Shown here: in pieces, positions 1 through 7,020 of the stretch
How positions within the stretch are numbered: the stretch's first letter is position 1
How the letters are laid out: the number at the start of each line of letters is the position of its first letter
NCBI GenBank assembly: GCA_026390215.1
Contig: JAPLGJ010000208.1
Location: forward strand, 1-12,437
Source of the DNA: Caldisericota bacterium
Lineage (GTDB): Bacteria > Caldisericota > Caldisericia > Cryosericales > Cryosericaceae
Reading direction: 5' to 3'
DNA length: 12,437 nt
Notes under the pieces: generated by a model
What the model was told of the DNA's origin: nothing
The model's database searches: none
The model's input: the letters and a program-made list of their open reading frames with translations, nothing else
Made by a program: the position numbers and the translations under genes

Positions 1-1
1 C

Positions 2-1171
2 ATGGGAGTGAAGAAAGCGATTACGGGAGCACAGGCAGCTGCTGAAGCGATGCGCCAGATCAACCCTGACGTCGTCGTCGCCTACCCGATTACGCCTCAG
101 ACGCCGATCGTGGAGCAGTTTGCAGAGTACGTCGCGGATGGAATTGTCGATACAGAGATGGTGCCCGTTGAGTCAGAGCACTCAGCCATGTCAGCGACCG
201 TCGGGGCAGAGGCAGCTGGAGCCCGTGCCATGTCGGCGACGTCGTCCCAGGGGTTGGCCCTGATGTGGGAGATTGTTGCCGCGACACCAGGCCTCCGGCT
301 GCCCATTGTCATGTCGCTGGTCAACCGGGCGCTATCCGCCCCGATCAATATTCACTGTGACCATTCGGATGTCATGGGGGTGACCACTGTTGGCTGGATT
401 CAGCTCTTCAGTGAGAATGGGCAGGAAGTCTACGAGAACCTGCTGCTCGCCGTTCGTGTCGCCGAAGACCCGAGAGTGCAACTGCCGGCCATGGTCAACC
501 AGGATGGGTTCATCACCAGCCATGCGGTAGAGCCAGTCGAGATCTTCGACGATGCTCTGGTAAGGAAGTTTGTCGGCGTGCGGTCTCTGGACCGTGCTCT
601 GCTGGATGTCGAGCATCCGAAAAGCGTCGGACCGTTGGTCCTTCCGGACTACTACTTTGAGTTCAAGCGCGCTCAGGAAGAGGCAATGGGCAAGGTATTT
701 GAAGTCTATCGTGAGGTCGGTGCCGAGCTCTCAGCTATCACCGGCAAACAGTACCCATTCTTCGAGACCTATCGTACTGACGATGCGGAAGCGGTCGTCG
801 TCGTCCTCAATTCGGCCGCCGGCACCGCGAAGGCTGCTGTCGATGCCATGCGTGCTCAGGGCAAGAAGGTCGGAGTGTTGAAGCCGATTCTCTTCCGGCC
901 GTTCCCGTACGCTGAGATCCGCGACGCTCTGAAGGATGCTCCCGTCATCGGTGTTCTCGATCGGTCGATGGATTTCGGCGCCTACGCTCCGGTTTACACC
1001 GAGTTCCGCAACGCGCTGTGGGAACTGGACAAGCGACCGGCGATGCAGAGCTATATCTATGGGTTGGGTGGTCGTGACGTCATGACTACGGAAATCGAGG
1101 GCGTTTTCGAGGAACTGTTGTCCGGCAAACTCGACCCGGAGCATCAGCGGTACATCGGACTGAGGGGGTAG
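2..1171 (+). CDS. porA: 2-oxoacid (pyruvate):ferredoxin oxidoreductase, alpha subunit
   Basis: Alpha subunit of the enzyme that oxidatively decarboxylates pyruvate or a related 2-oxoacid to acyl-CoA and reduces ferredoxin in the cytoplasm. At 389 residues it matches the usual length of separate PorA chains. Family signatures are visible: YPITPQTPI near residue 28, ESEHSAMSA near 57, and the NRALSAPINIHCDHSD block followed by GWIQLFSENGQE, with a C-terminal transketolase-like domain. The ATG is the second base of the window, so its ribosome site cannot be seen, but the opening VKKAITGAQAAAEA is the normal PorA start and the chain looks complete. The porB start lies 5 bases after its stop. The gamma and delta (ferredoxin-like) subunits are missing here and probably precede it. 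Pyruvate is the likeliest substrate; other 2-oxoacids cannot be excluded. Confidence 0.93.
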   Translation: MGVKKAITGAQAAAEAMRQINPDVVVAYPITPQTPIVEQFAEYVADGIVDTEMVPVESEHSAMSATVGAEAAGARAMSATSSQGLALMWEIVAATPGLRLPIVMSLVNRALSAPINIHCDHSDVMGVTTVGWIQLFSENGQEVYENLLLAVRVAEDPRVQLPAMVNQDGFITSHAVEPVEIFDDALVRKFVGVRSLDRALLDVEHPKSVGPLVLPDYYFEFKRAQEEAMGKVFEVYREVGAELSAITGKQYPFFETYRTDDAEAVVVVLNSAAGTAKAAVDAMRAQGKKVGVLKPILFRPFPYAEIRDALKDAPVIGVLDRSMDFGAYAPVYTEFRNALWELDKRPAMQSYIYGLGGRDVMTTEIEGVFEELLSGKLDPEHQRYIGLRG

Positions 1172-1176
1172 CAGAC

Positions 1177-2121
1177 ATGCCTACGCTGCAAGAAATTGCT
1201 TTGAAGACGAGTGGTGCTGATGCCCGAATCGTTTCCGGCCATCGGATGTGTTCGGGTTGCAGCATTGGACCTCTCATCAAGACCGTTCTCGCTGCCTCCG
1301 ACAAGCCAGTCATCGTGCTCAGCGCGACAGGCTGTCTTGAGGTCGTAACCACGATCTATCCGTTTACGGCGTGGAATACACCATGGATGCATGTGACATT
1401 TGAGAACGCGGCTTCGGTTGCCGCAGGTGTTGAAGCCGCGTACAAAGCTCTAAAGCGTCGTGGCAGGATCGAGGGTGACGTCAACATCCTTGCGGTTGGC
1501 GGCGATGGCGGTACGTACGACATCGGATTCCAGGCTCTGTCCGGAGCGCTCGAGCGCAGACACAAGTTCATGTACCTTGTCTACGACAATGAGGGCTACA
1601 TGAACACCGGCAACCAACGCAGTGGTGCGACCCCATTCGGCGCCAGCACGACCACCGTTCCGGCGGGGAAGGTGAGTTTTGGCAAGCCACAGTGGCGGAA
1701 GAACCTTGTGGAGATTGTTGCAGCCCACCGTATTCCATACGTTGGCCAGGCGACAGTTCATAATACGCTGGACCTGTACAAGAAGGCGCAGAAGGGTTTC
1801 AATGCTGATGGTCCGACGGTTCTTGCAGTGCTGCAGCCCTGCACGACCAACTGGTCCTTTGATCCCGCACTTACCATGCTGTACTCCAAGCTGGCCGTCG
1901 AGACCAACTTCTGGCCACTGTACGAGGTCGAGAACGGTGTCGTGCACATCAACACCAAGCCCTCCAACCGCAAACCGATTGAGGACTTCCTCAAGGGTCA
2001 GACGCGGTTCAGACATCTGTTCAAGCCCGGGAACGAACATGTCATCGCTGAGATGCAGACCATGATCGACGATGAGTGGGCCCGTCTACTCAAGATCGAG
2101 GAGTCCGGCATTCAGTTCTAA
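1177..2121 (+). CDS. porB: 2-oxoacid (pyruvate):ferredoxin oxidoreductase, beta subunit
   Basis: Thiamine-diphosphate and 4Fe-4S cluster-binding subunit of the same oxidoreductase, 314 residues, full length. Four cysteines at the positions expected for the cluster are present: Cys25 and Cys28 (CSGC), Cys53 (ATGC) and Cys222 (QPCTTNW). The TPP/Mg motif begins at GGDGGTYD (about 108-115) and ends with DNEGYMNTG (137-145), followed by the typical RSGATPFGA stretch. A GAGGGGG SD sits inside the last codons of porA, 8 bases before the ATG, so the two are surely co-transcribed and probably translationally coupled. A strong hairpin follows 25 bases after the stop, so this is probably the last gene of the POR operon. 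Confidence 0.94.
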   Translation: MPTLQEIALKTSGADARIVSGHRMCSGCSIGPLIKTVLAASDKPVIVLSATGCLEVVTTIYPFTAWNTPWMHVTFENAASVAAGVEAAYKALKRRGRIEGDVNILAVGGDGGTYDIGFQALSGALERRHKFMYLVYDNEGYMNTGNQRSGATPFGASTTTVPAGKVSFGKPQWRKNLVEIVAAHRIPYVGQATVHNTLDLYKKAQKGFNADGPTVLAVLQPCTTNWSFDPALTMLYSKLAVETNFWPLYEVENGVVHINTKPSNRKPIEDFLKGQTRFRHLFKPGNEHVIAEMQTMIDDEWARLLKIEESGIQF

Positions 2122-2146
2122 CAGCCTGAATCTCGCGTTGTATTCG

Positions 2147-2178
2147 TCAGCCCACCGGCTACAATGGCGGTGGGCTGA
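2147..2178 (+). terminator. Hairpin after porB, probable terminator
   Basis: Positions 2147-2157 pair perfectly with 2168-2178 (11 bp, arm TCAGCCCACCG) around a 10-base loop. It lies between the porB stop and the next SD. No U-tract follows, so it may be a weak or factor-assisted terminator, or an mRNA 3'-end stabiliser. Confidence 0.55.
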
Positions 2179-2199
2179 TTGCGTCAAAGGAGCAACTCA

Positions 2200-3138
2200 A
2201 TGACAACGAAGACCGTGTTCTACTCTATTGCGGGGCGTTCTCGAATGGTGGCTGAAGGCGCGGCGGCGGCACTGGACGCCCCGCTCTTTGGCCTGACCGA
2301 TCGCTTCACCGCTCACCCTGCTGGATGGAAGCGTGCAGCGAGGCGAGCAGTCCGAGGCTTTGACCTGGGAGTACTGAACACTCCTGGCGTTTCATTTGAC
2401 CGAGGGGATCGGCTTGTTCTCGTTCTTCCCTACTGGAATGGGGCCGTCGTTCCTGCGGTGTCAGGATTTGTCCGCTCAGTCGAGCTCACAGGCGTCACTG
2501 TGTTTCTGGTGATCACACGTCGTTTGAGCGGCGGCGACGAGCTGATATCCCAGCTCGAGGATGACATTGTCAGGCAGGGAGGAACGATCGGCGGGGCCTT
2601 CAGCCTCCGCACCCTGTGGCGGACGTCGCAGCATCTTCGGTCGCTGGGAAGCCGTGTCGGACAGCGCATTGGGCAGGAAGTGCAAGGAGCGCCGTTCAGT
2701 CTCCAGGAGCTGCTGGAGGATGCCATCGAGGATGAGGGTGAAGCACGCGCTCGTTACCTGCAGCTTATCGAGATGACCCCCGACAGGCGCCTGAGAGCAA
2801 CATTCAGCTCGCTCGCGGCTGGCAAAGTCGCCCATGCTCAAGAACTTCAGCAGTTGCACCGCGCCTATGCGGGCATTGTCTATGAGCCGCACAGGGAAGC
2901 CATCGCTTCTCTGAAGCCAGAACAGGCTCTCGTTTACAGTGCTCTGCTCCAGGGACTCAGCGTTGCCGTGGAAGCCGAACGCAAGGCTTTCATGGGATAC
3001 CAGGCAATTGCTGCCCGCTACCCCAGTCAGCCCGATGTTGTTCGCCACATGCTGGCGCTGTCTCGCTCTGACCTCCGGCATTTCAGAGATGTGAAAGGCA
3101 AGTACAACGTGCTGAGCCGCCATCGCTCTACGCATTGA
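2200..3138 (+). CDS. Flavodoxin-like / ferritin-like (rubrerythrin-type) two-domain protein
   Basis: 312 residues from the ATG at 2200, chosen over an in-frame TTG at 2179 because AAAGGAG (2186-2192) lies 7 bases ahead. Residues 1 to about 160 look like a flavodoxin fold: a first strand and P-loop-like YSIAGRSRMVAEG (8-20), then LVLVLPYWNG (72-81) and VFLVITRR (101-108). Residues about 167-300 resemble the four-helix diiron domain of rubrerythrin: Glu179 in EDEGEARARY, His212 in KVAHAQEL, Glu260 in EAERKAFMGY, and Asp291 plus His294 in SDLRHF. The usual ExxH glutamate of the second helix is Lys209, so the metal site is altered. The role is not known; redox chemistry or iron handling is inferred from the fold and from the Fe-S assembly genes immediately downstream. 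The two domain calls rest on motif reading, not on a search. Confidence 0.75.
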   Translation: MTTKTVFYSIAGRSRMVAEGAAAALDAPLFGLTDRFTAHPAGWKRAARRAVRGFDLGVLNTPGVSFDRGDRLVLVLPYWNGAVVPAVSGFVRSVELTGVTVFLVITRRLSGGDELISQLEDDIVRQGGTIGGAFSLRTLWRTSQHLRSLGSRVGQRIGQEVQGAPFSLQELLEDAIEDEGEARARYLQLIEMTPDRRLRATFSSLAAGKVAHAQELQQLHRAYAGIVYEPHREAIASLKPEQALVYSALLQGLSVAVEAERKAFMGYQAIAARYPSQPDVVRHMLALSRSDLRHFRDVKGKYNVLSRHRSTH

Positions 3139-3152
3139 CCTATATTCGCCGC

Positions 3153-3242
3153 TTTTTTGCATGTTGACTTTGCCCTGCTTGTGATACGCTGAAAGGAGTA
3201 ATCCTGCATTCAAGGCTGTTCTTCCACAGCAGGAACAGGAGG
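3153..3242 (+). promoter_or_regulatory. Intergenic leader before the cysteine desulfurase gene
   Basis: The 110-base gap holds a T6 run (3153-3158) without a clear stem. A good -35-like TTGACT (3164-3169) is followed by only poor -10 candidates (TACGCT 3185-3190, spacer 15). A hairpin (3216-3223 with 3231-3238, 8 bp including one G-T pair) overlaps the first bases of the AGGAGG SD at 3237-3242. A promoter here is plausible but not well supported. Confidence 0.3.
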
Positions 3243-3248
3243 TAGACA

Positions 3249-4430
3249 ATGATCTATCTTGACAACTTCCGCAGTACGATGGTCGCGCCTGAGGTCTGGG
3301 AGGCGATGCGCACCGCTGCGATCGACAGATACGCAGTACCGGCAGCGTTCACGCAATGCGGCACTGGGGCCGCAGAACTCATAGAGAGAGCACAGAACCG
3401 GCTTGCGGCTGCTATTGGGGCGTCGCAGAACGAGGTCGTGTTTACGGGGAGCGCTACTGAGGCCATTAACATTGCTCTGTTGGGCTCGACGCGGGCACAG
3501 GCCATCGACCAACCGGAGATTGTGACCAGCGAGATCGAGTACCCGGCTACGCTTGCGGTGTACAAGGCGTTGGAGAAGGAAGGCTACACAGCTCACTACA
3601 TCAAGGTCGACGGTGAGGGGCGGTACGATGTCGATCAGCTTTCCTCTGTGCTGAACGAGCACACGGCGATGGTCAGCCTGATGGGCGTCAACCACATGAT
3701 TGGCACGATCGAACCCTTGGCCACGGCAGGGAACATCATTGCCGAGGCTTCAAAACACATTGGCCGCAAGATTCCGTATCATGTGGATTTTGCCAGCGCA
3801 CTGCAGACGCAGCGACTGGATGTTGATGCGGTGAAGGCTGATCTGGTGAGCTTTTCAAGCAACAAGATCCATGGCCCCAAGGGTGTCGGCGCTCTCTACG
3901 CTCGAAAAGGAACGGAAGTACATCCTATCACCTTTGGCTCGGAGTCGTATTCTCCACTTGTGCCGGGAACGCCCAACACGATGGGCATTGCAGGATTCGA
4001 CAAGGCCATCGAATTGCTGTACGCGACCTTCGACAAGGATGTTGAGCACATGCGGAGCCTTGTCAACCGTCTCGCGGCTGGCATCCGGGAGCGCATTCCG
4101 CATATTCTGCTCAACGGACCGGAAGGCGCTGAGAGGGCGGCATCGCATCTGTGTTACAGTTTTCTGTTCATCGAGGGGGAAGCGATCATGATGTTCCTCG
4201 ATATGGACGAGATCGTGGTCGACACTGGTTCGGCCTGTGCGGCTGCGACGCTGAAACCGAACTACATCCTCATAGCGATCGGGCGCAATCACGAACAGGC
4301 GCATGGCTCGATCCGCTTCACGCTGTCTCGCTACAGCACTGAGGCTGACGTTGATGCTGCCCTGGGGAAGCTCGTTCCAATCGTGGAACGCTTGCGCGCT
4401 CAGAGTACGATCAGGCCGCCTGTGCAATAG
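3249..4430 (+). CDS. Cysteine desulfurase, NifS/IscS type, divergent
   Basis: PLP enzyme of aminotransferase class V that would take sulfur from cysteine for Fe-S clusters; 393 residues, the normal length. The PLP lysine is Lys206 in SSNKIHGPKG, the PLP-pyridine aspartate is Asp180 in HVDF, and the sulfur-carrying cysteine is Cys330 in TGSACAA, followed by the LKPNYILIAIG and SIRFTLSR blocks typical of NifS/IscS. Several otherwise conserved pocket positions differ: the TEH histidine is Tyr98, the glutamine after HVD is Ser183, the histidine before the lysine is Asn205, NNEIG reads NHMIG, and the GGxERGxRxGT loop reads FGSESYSPLVPGT. An AGGAGG SD lies 6 bases ahead of the ATG. The scaffold gene starts 10 bases after the stop, which supports a role in Fe-S assembly. 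A related PLP desulfurase or selenocysteine-lyase activity is possible. Confidence 0.85.
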   Translation: MIYLDNFRSTMVAPEVWEAMRTAAIDRYAVPAAFTQCGTGAAELIERAQNRLAAAIGASQNEVVFTGSATEAINIALLGSTRAQAIDQPEIVTSEIEYPATLAVYKALEKEGYTAHYIKVDGEGRYDVDQLSSVLNEHTAMVSLMGVNHMIGTIEPLATAGNIIAEASKHIGRKIPYHVDFASALQTQRLDVDAVKADLVSFSSNKIHGPKGVGALYARKGTEVHPITFGSESYSPLVPGTPNTMGIAGFDKAIELLYATFDKDVEHMRSLVNRLAAGIRERIPHILLNGPEGAERAASHLCYSFLFIEGEAIMMFLDMDEIVVDTGSACAAATLKPNYILIAIGRNHEQAHGSIRFTLSRYSTEADVDAALGKLVPIVERLRAQSTIRPPVQ

Positions 4431-4440
4431 GGAGGTTACA

Positions 4441-5073
4441 ATGGCAATCAAGTACACTGCGAAAGTCATCGAGCACTTCAAAAGCCCGCACAACATCGGC
4501 GTGATCGAGAACGCCGACGCCTGTGCTACTGAAGGGTCGCCCGCGTGCGGCGACGAGATCACGGTCTACCTCAAGATTGACAAGGCAACCGACCGCATCG
4601 AGGACGTGAAATTTCAGTCCTACGGGTGTGCCTCCAACATAGCCACAGGTTCCATCATCACCGACTTGGCCAAGGGCAAGACGATCGATGAGGCTGAGGC
4701 GATCACATGGAAACAGGCTGCCGACGAGTTGGGGGGCCTCCCCCCTGTCAAGATGCACTGCTCGGTTCTGGCTGTCGACGGACTCCGGTCGGCCATTCGC
4801 AAGTACAAGAAAGAAGTGAAGGGTATCGACTATGACTCCACACTTGACGTCAAGACCGTGACCGAGGAGCTGAAGCATGTGCTGTGGCCGCCAGTCGGGG
4901 TCGATATCATCACGCTCAAGATGGTCAAGTACATCGGCATTGACCAGGGTGCAGTCAGGGTCGAAGTCAGCATTGGCTCTGACGAGAAGTTTCTTGACCC
5001 GACGATTGACGAGATCGTCGAACACGTCAGCAAGATCCGGGGGGTCAAGTCGGTCAACGTCGACAACGTTTGA
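4441..5073 (+). CDS. IscU/NifU-type Fe-S scaffold fused to a MIP18 (DUF59)-like domain
   Basis: 210 residues from the ATG at 4441, which follows a GGGAGG SD (4430-4435); the reading frame is open further upstream, but that stretch lies within the previous gene. Residues 1-125 are an IscU scaffold with the three cluster-ligand cysteines, Cys36 (SPACGDE, with Asp38), Cys63 (SYGCASNIATGS) and Cys107 (LPPVKMHCS). Residues about 141-210 do not look like the CxxC NifU C-terminal domain. They resemble MIP18/DUF59 proteins of the SufT/PaaD group: a VxxxIITLKMVKYIGI strand-turn, a second strand AVRVEVSI, and a final helix with IRGVKSVNV. The DPE and TxxxCP motifs of that family are absent; the domain contains no cysteine. 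The gene sits 10 bases behind the desulfurase, its expected sulfur donor. Confidence 0.88.
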   Translation: MAIKYTAKVIEHFKSPHNIGVIENADACATEGSPACGDEITVYLKIDKATDRIEDVKFQSYGCASNIATGSIITDLAKGKTIDEAEAITWKQAADELGGLPPVKMHCSVLAVDGLRSAIRKYKKEVKGIDYDSTLDVKTVTEELKHVLWPPVGVDIITLKMVKYIGIDQGAVRVEVSIGSDEKFLDPTIDEIVEHVSKIRGVKSVNVDNV

Positions 5074-5120
5074 ACAGTCTGTGCATCACGGAGGACTCAA
5101 TTCGCCTGGAGGGAACAACA

Positions 5121-6149
5121 ATGATCGATCTTCGTTCTGATACCGTTACGAAGCCTACACAGGCCATGCGCGACGCGATGGCGACGGCCGAGGTGGGTGA
5201 CGACGTCTACCGTGAGGATCCCACGGTCATCCGACTCGAAGACCTTGGCGCAACAATGCTGGGCAAGGAGGCTGGGCTGTTCGTGGTGTCCGGCACCATG
5301 GGCAATCAGGTCGCCATCATGACGCACACACAACGTGGGGACGAGCTCATCACGGAAGCTGAGAGCCATATCTTCTACTATGAGGTTGGCGACGTTGCGA
5401 TGCTGTCGGGCGTGCAGGCACGGCAGGTTCCAGGAAAGCGGGGTGTCATGGACCCGGATGATGTCAAGCATGCAATCCGCGACTCCGGCAACATTCATTT
5501 CCCGCGTACATCCCTCATTGCCATCGAAAACACTCACAATCGAGGCGGGGGCAAGGTATGGCCCATCGAGTACGTGCGCGAGATTGCGGCAGCGGCGCGT
5601 GAGCGTGGCATTGCCGTGCACATGGACGGGGCTCGGATCTTCAATGCGTCGATCGCCTCCGGCATCGCGCCGGAGGTGTGGTCGTCCTACGCCGATTCTG
5701 TCATGTTCTGCCTTTCCAAGGGCTTGTGTGCCCCTGTCGGATCGCTGCTCGTCGGGTCAAGAGACTACATCGAACGGGCGCGCAAGAACCGCAAGCGCCT
5801 GGGAGGCGGTCTGCGCCAGGTCGGCATCCTGGCGGCCGCAGGTATTGTAGCGCTTGAGACGATGGTGGACAGGCTGGCGGAGGACCATGCCAATGCGAAG
5901 CTGCTCGCAGGCGAACTGGCCGGTATCGGGTATGGAACGGACCCTTCTGAAGCCGAAACCAACATGGCAATGGTCGACGTCAGTGCGAGCGGCAACGATG
6001 CGGTGTCATTCGTGGCCGCGATCAAGGACAAGGGGATTCTATGCAATGCCGTCACGCCGACCACTGTTCGACTGGTCACGCACCACGATGTGACGACCGA
6101 TCAGTGTCGCGAGACTGTCGACGTTTTCAGATCGTTGTTGCACGCTTAA
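5121..6149 (+). CDS. ltaE: Low-specificity L-threonine aldolase
   Basis: PLP enzyme that cleaves L-threonine or L-allo-threonine to glycine and acetaldehyde. It has 342 residues from the ATG at 5121, preceded by GGAGGG at 5108-5113; the open frame reaches back to 5070, but no better start exists there. Family signatures are clear: the N-terminal MIDLRSDTVTKPT, VGDDVYREDPT, ESHIFYYEVG with His83, IENTHNRGGG (135-144), HMDGARIFNA with Asp169 and Arg172, and the PLP lysine Lys200 in CLSKGLCAPVGS. The gene starts 47 bases after the scaffold gene and ends 27 bases before the glutaredoxin-like gene, so it appears to be within the same operon although its metabolic link to Fe-S or thiol chemistry is not obvious. 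Confidence 0.92.
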   Translation: MIDLRSDTVTKPTQAMRDAMATAEVGDDVYREDPTVIRLEDLGATMLGKEAGLFVVSGTMGNQVAIMTHTQRGDELITEAESHIFYYEVGDVAMLSGVQARQVPGKRGVMDPDDVKHAIRDSGNIHFPRTSLIAIENTHNRGGGKVWPIEYVREIAAAARERGIAVHMDGARIFNASIASGIAPEVWSSYADSVMFCLSKGLCAPVGSLLVGSRDYIERARKNRKRLGGGLRQVGILAAAGIVALETMVDRLAEDHANAKLLAGELAGIGYGTDPSEAETNMAMVDVSASGNDAVSFVAAIKDKGILCNAVTPTTVRLVTHHDVTTDQCRETVDVFRSLLHA

Positions 6150-6176
6150 GCATCTATTCGCGTCAAGGAGGCAACA

Positions 6177-6464
6177 GTGCTGGAACCCAAGCATGTCGAA
6201 GGAATGCACAACAAGCACAAGGTCTTCCTCTATACGTTGACGACCTGCGGCTGGTGTCGCAAGGCCAAGGCGTTGCTTCAGGAGCTGAGCGTAAGCTACG
6301 ACTACGTCGATGTCGACGACCAGGAGGGCAGCAACAGGGAACTGGCCAAGGAGGAGGTCATCAAGTGGAACCCAGCGTGCTCGTTTCCGACCATCGTGCT
6401 GGATGACAAGGATTGTGTCGTAGGTTTCCAGGAAGACAGGATTCGGGAGCTCGCAACTGAATGA
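6177..6464 (+). CDS. Glutaredoxin-like thiol-disulfide protein (CGWC)
   Basis: 95-residue thioredoxin-fold protein. The GTG at 6177 is chosen because a full AAGGAGG (6165-6171) ends 5 bases before it; an in-frame ATG at residue 10 lacks such a site and would leave little sequence before the first strand. The redox motif TTCGWCRKAK has Cys24 and Cys27, and the cis-proline is Pro71 in SFPTIV, followed by VVGFQEDRI, typical of glutaredoxin/NrdH-like proteins. Extra cysteines are at 68 and 80. Its stop overlaps the start of the ferredoxin:thioredoxin reductase gene (ATGA), which suggests it is the disulfide partner of that enzyme; this pairing is inferred from position. Confidence 0.88.
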   Translation: MLEPKHVEGMHNKHKVFLYTLTTCGWCRKAKALLQELSVSYDYVDVDDQEGSNRELAKEEVIKWNPACSFPTIVLDDKDCVVGFQEDRIRELATE

Positions 6465-6961
6465 GAGGAATAGCGGACGAACGCGTCGCTGAGGTCTGGG
6501 AGAGGCTGGTCCTGGAGGCACGGGAGGCAGGGTACTGTGTCAATCCTGACGACACGTTTGCCAGGGAGCTGGTCCGGGGTCTGCTGGAGAACGAGGCACG
6601 CTACGGGTACCGCGCCTGTCCCTGTCGTCTGGCATCAGGAGTACAAACGCGAGATATCGACCTCGTCTGTCCATGTGACTACCGGGACGCCGATCTCGAC
6701 CAGTACGGTGTCTGCTATTGTGCGCTGTACGTCTCGCCCGAGGTCAATCGTGGCGAGAAGACCGCCGCATCCATCCCGGATCGGCGTCCGATCGGCGGGC
6801 CAGCTGCAGAGGCGAAGGAGATGGAACAGGTGCGTGTAGCCGGGCTCGCCTTTCCAGTCTGGCGCTGCAAGGTCTGCGGATATCTATGCGCAAGGCCCCA
6901 GCCTCCGTTGGTCTGTCCTGTCTGCAAGGCTGGCAAGGAGCGTTTCGAGCGTTTCATGTAG
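6461..6961 (+). CDS. Ferredoxin:thioredoxin reductase catalytic subunit fused to a rubredoxin-like domain
   Basis: 166 residues, start overlapping the previous stop by 4 bases. Residues about 20-95 are the FTR beta (catalytic) fold, which passes electrons from reduced ferredoxin through a 4Fe-4S cluster to a disulfide. NPDDTFARELVRGLLENE is followed by CPC (53-55), CPC (70-72) and CYC (85-87). Plant and cyanobacterial enzymes have CHC as the third motif; here tyrosine replaces the histidine, and the motif spacings (14 and 12 residues) differ from those enzymes. Residues about 133-166 form a rubredoxin-like knuckle, WRCKVCGY (Cys136, Cys139) and CPVCKAG (Cys152, Cys155), resembling the C-terminal domain of rubrerythrin. 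No variable (alpha) subunit is nearby. The neighbouring glutaredoxin-like protein is the likely acceptor. Confidence 0.88.
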   Translation: MRGIADERVAEVWERLVLEAREAGYCVNPDDTFARELVRGLLENEARYGYRACPCRLASGVQTRDIDLVCPCDYRDADLDQYGVCYCALYVSPEVNRGEKTAASIPDRRPIGGPAAEAKEMEQVRVAGLAFPVWRCKVCGYLCARPQPPLVCPVCKAGKERFERFM

Positions 6962-7020
6962 CGTCAACACGGCCATCATCTGCCGTCGGCAGCGGGTAGC
7001 AGAGCGTGGCACACAAGCAC

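Noticed and set aside
731..1144. Long antisense open frames within porA and other genes
   Set aside because: They are antisense shadows of strongly conserved genes; no SD or family motif supports them.
2179..2199. In-frame TTG start giving seven more residues to the flavodoxin/ferritin-like protein
   Set aside because: The extension covers the SD itself and the end of the terminator-like hairpin; the ATG at 2200 has ideal spacing.
4303..4440. Open frame extending the scaffold protein upstream by 46 codons
   Set aside because: It overlaps the well-supported C-terminus of the desulfurase in another frame; the ATG at 4441 has its own SD and begins exactly where IscU proteins begin.
4731..4745. 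GGGGGG-CCT-CCCCCC inverted repeat
   Set aside because: It lies inside the scaffold gene and encodes the conserved LGGLPPVK stretch, so coding constraint explains it.
5656..5676. Perfect 8-bp stem with a 5-base loop
   Set aside because: It is internal to the threonine aldolase gene and followed by more conserved coding sequence; no sign of a regulatory role.
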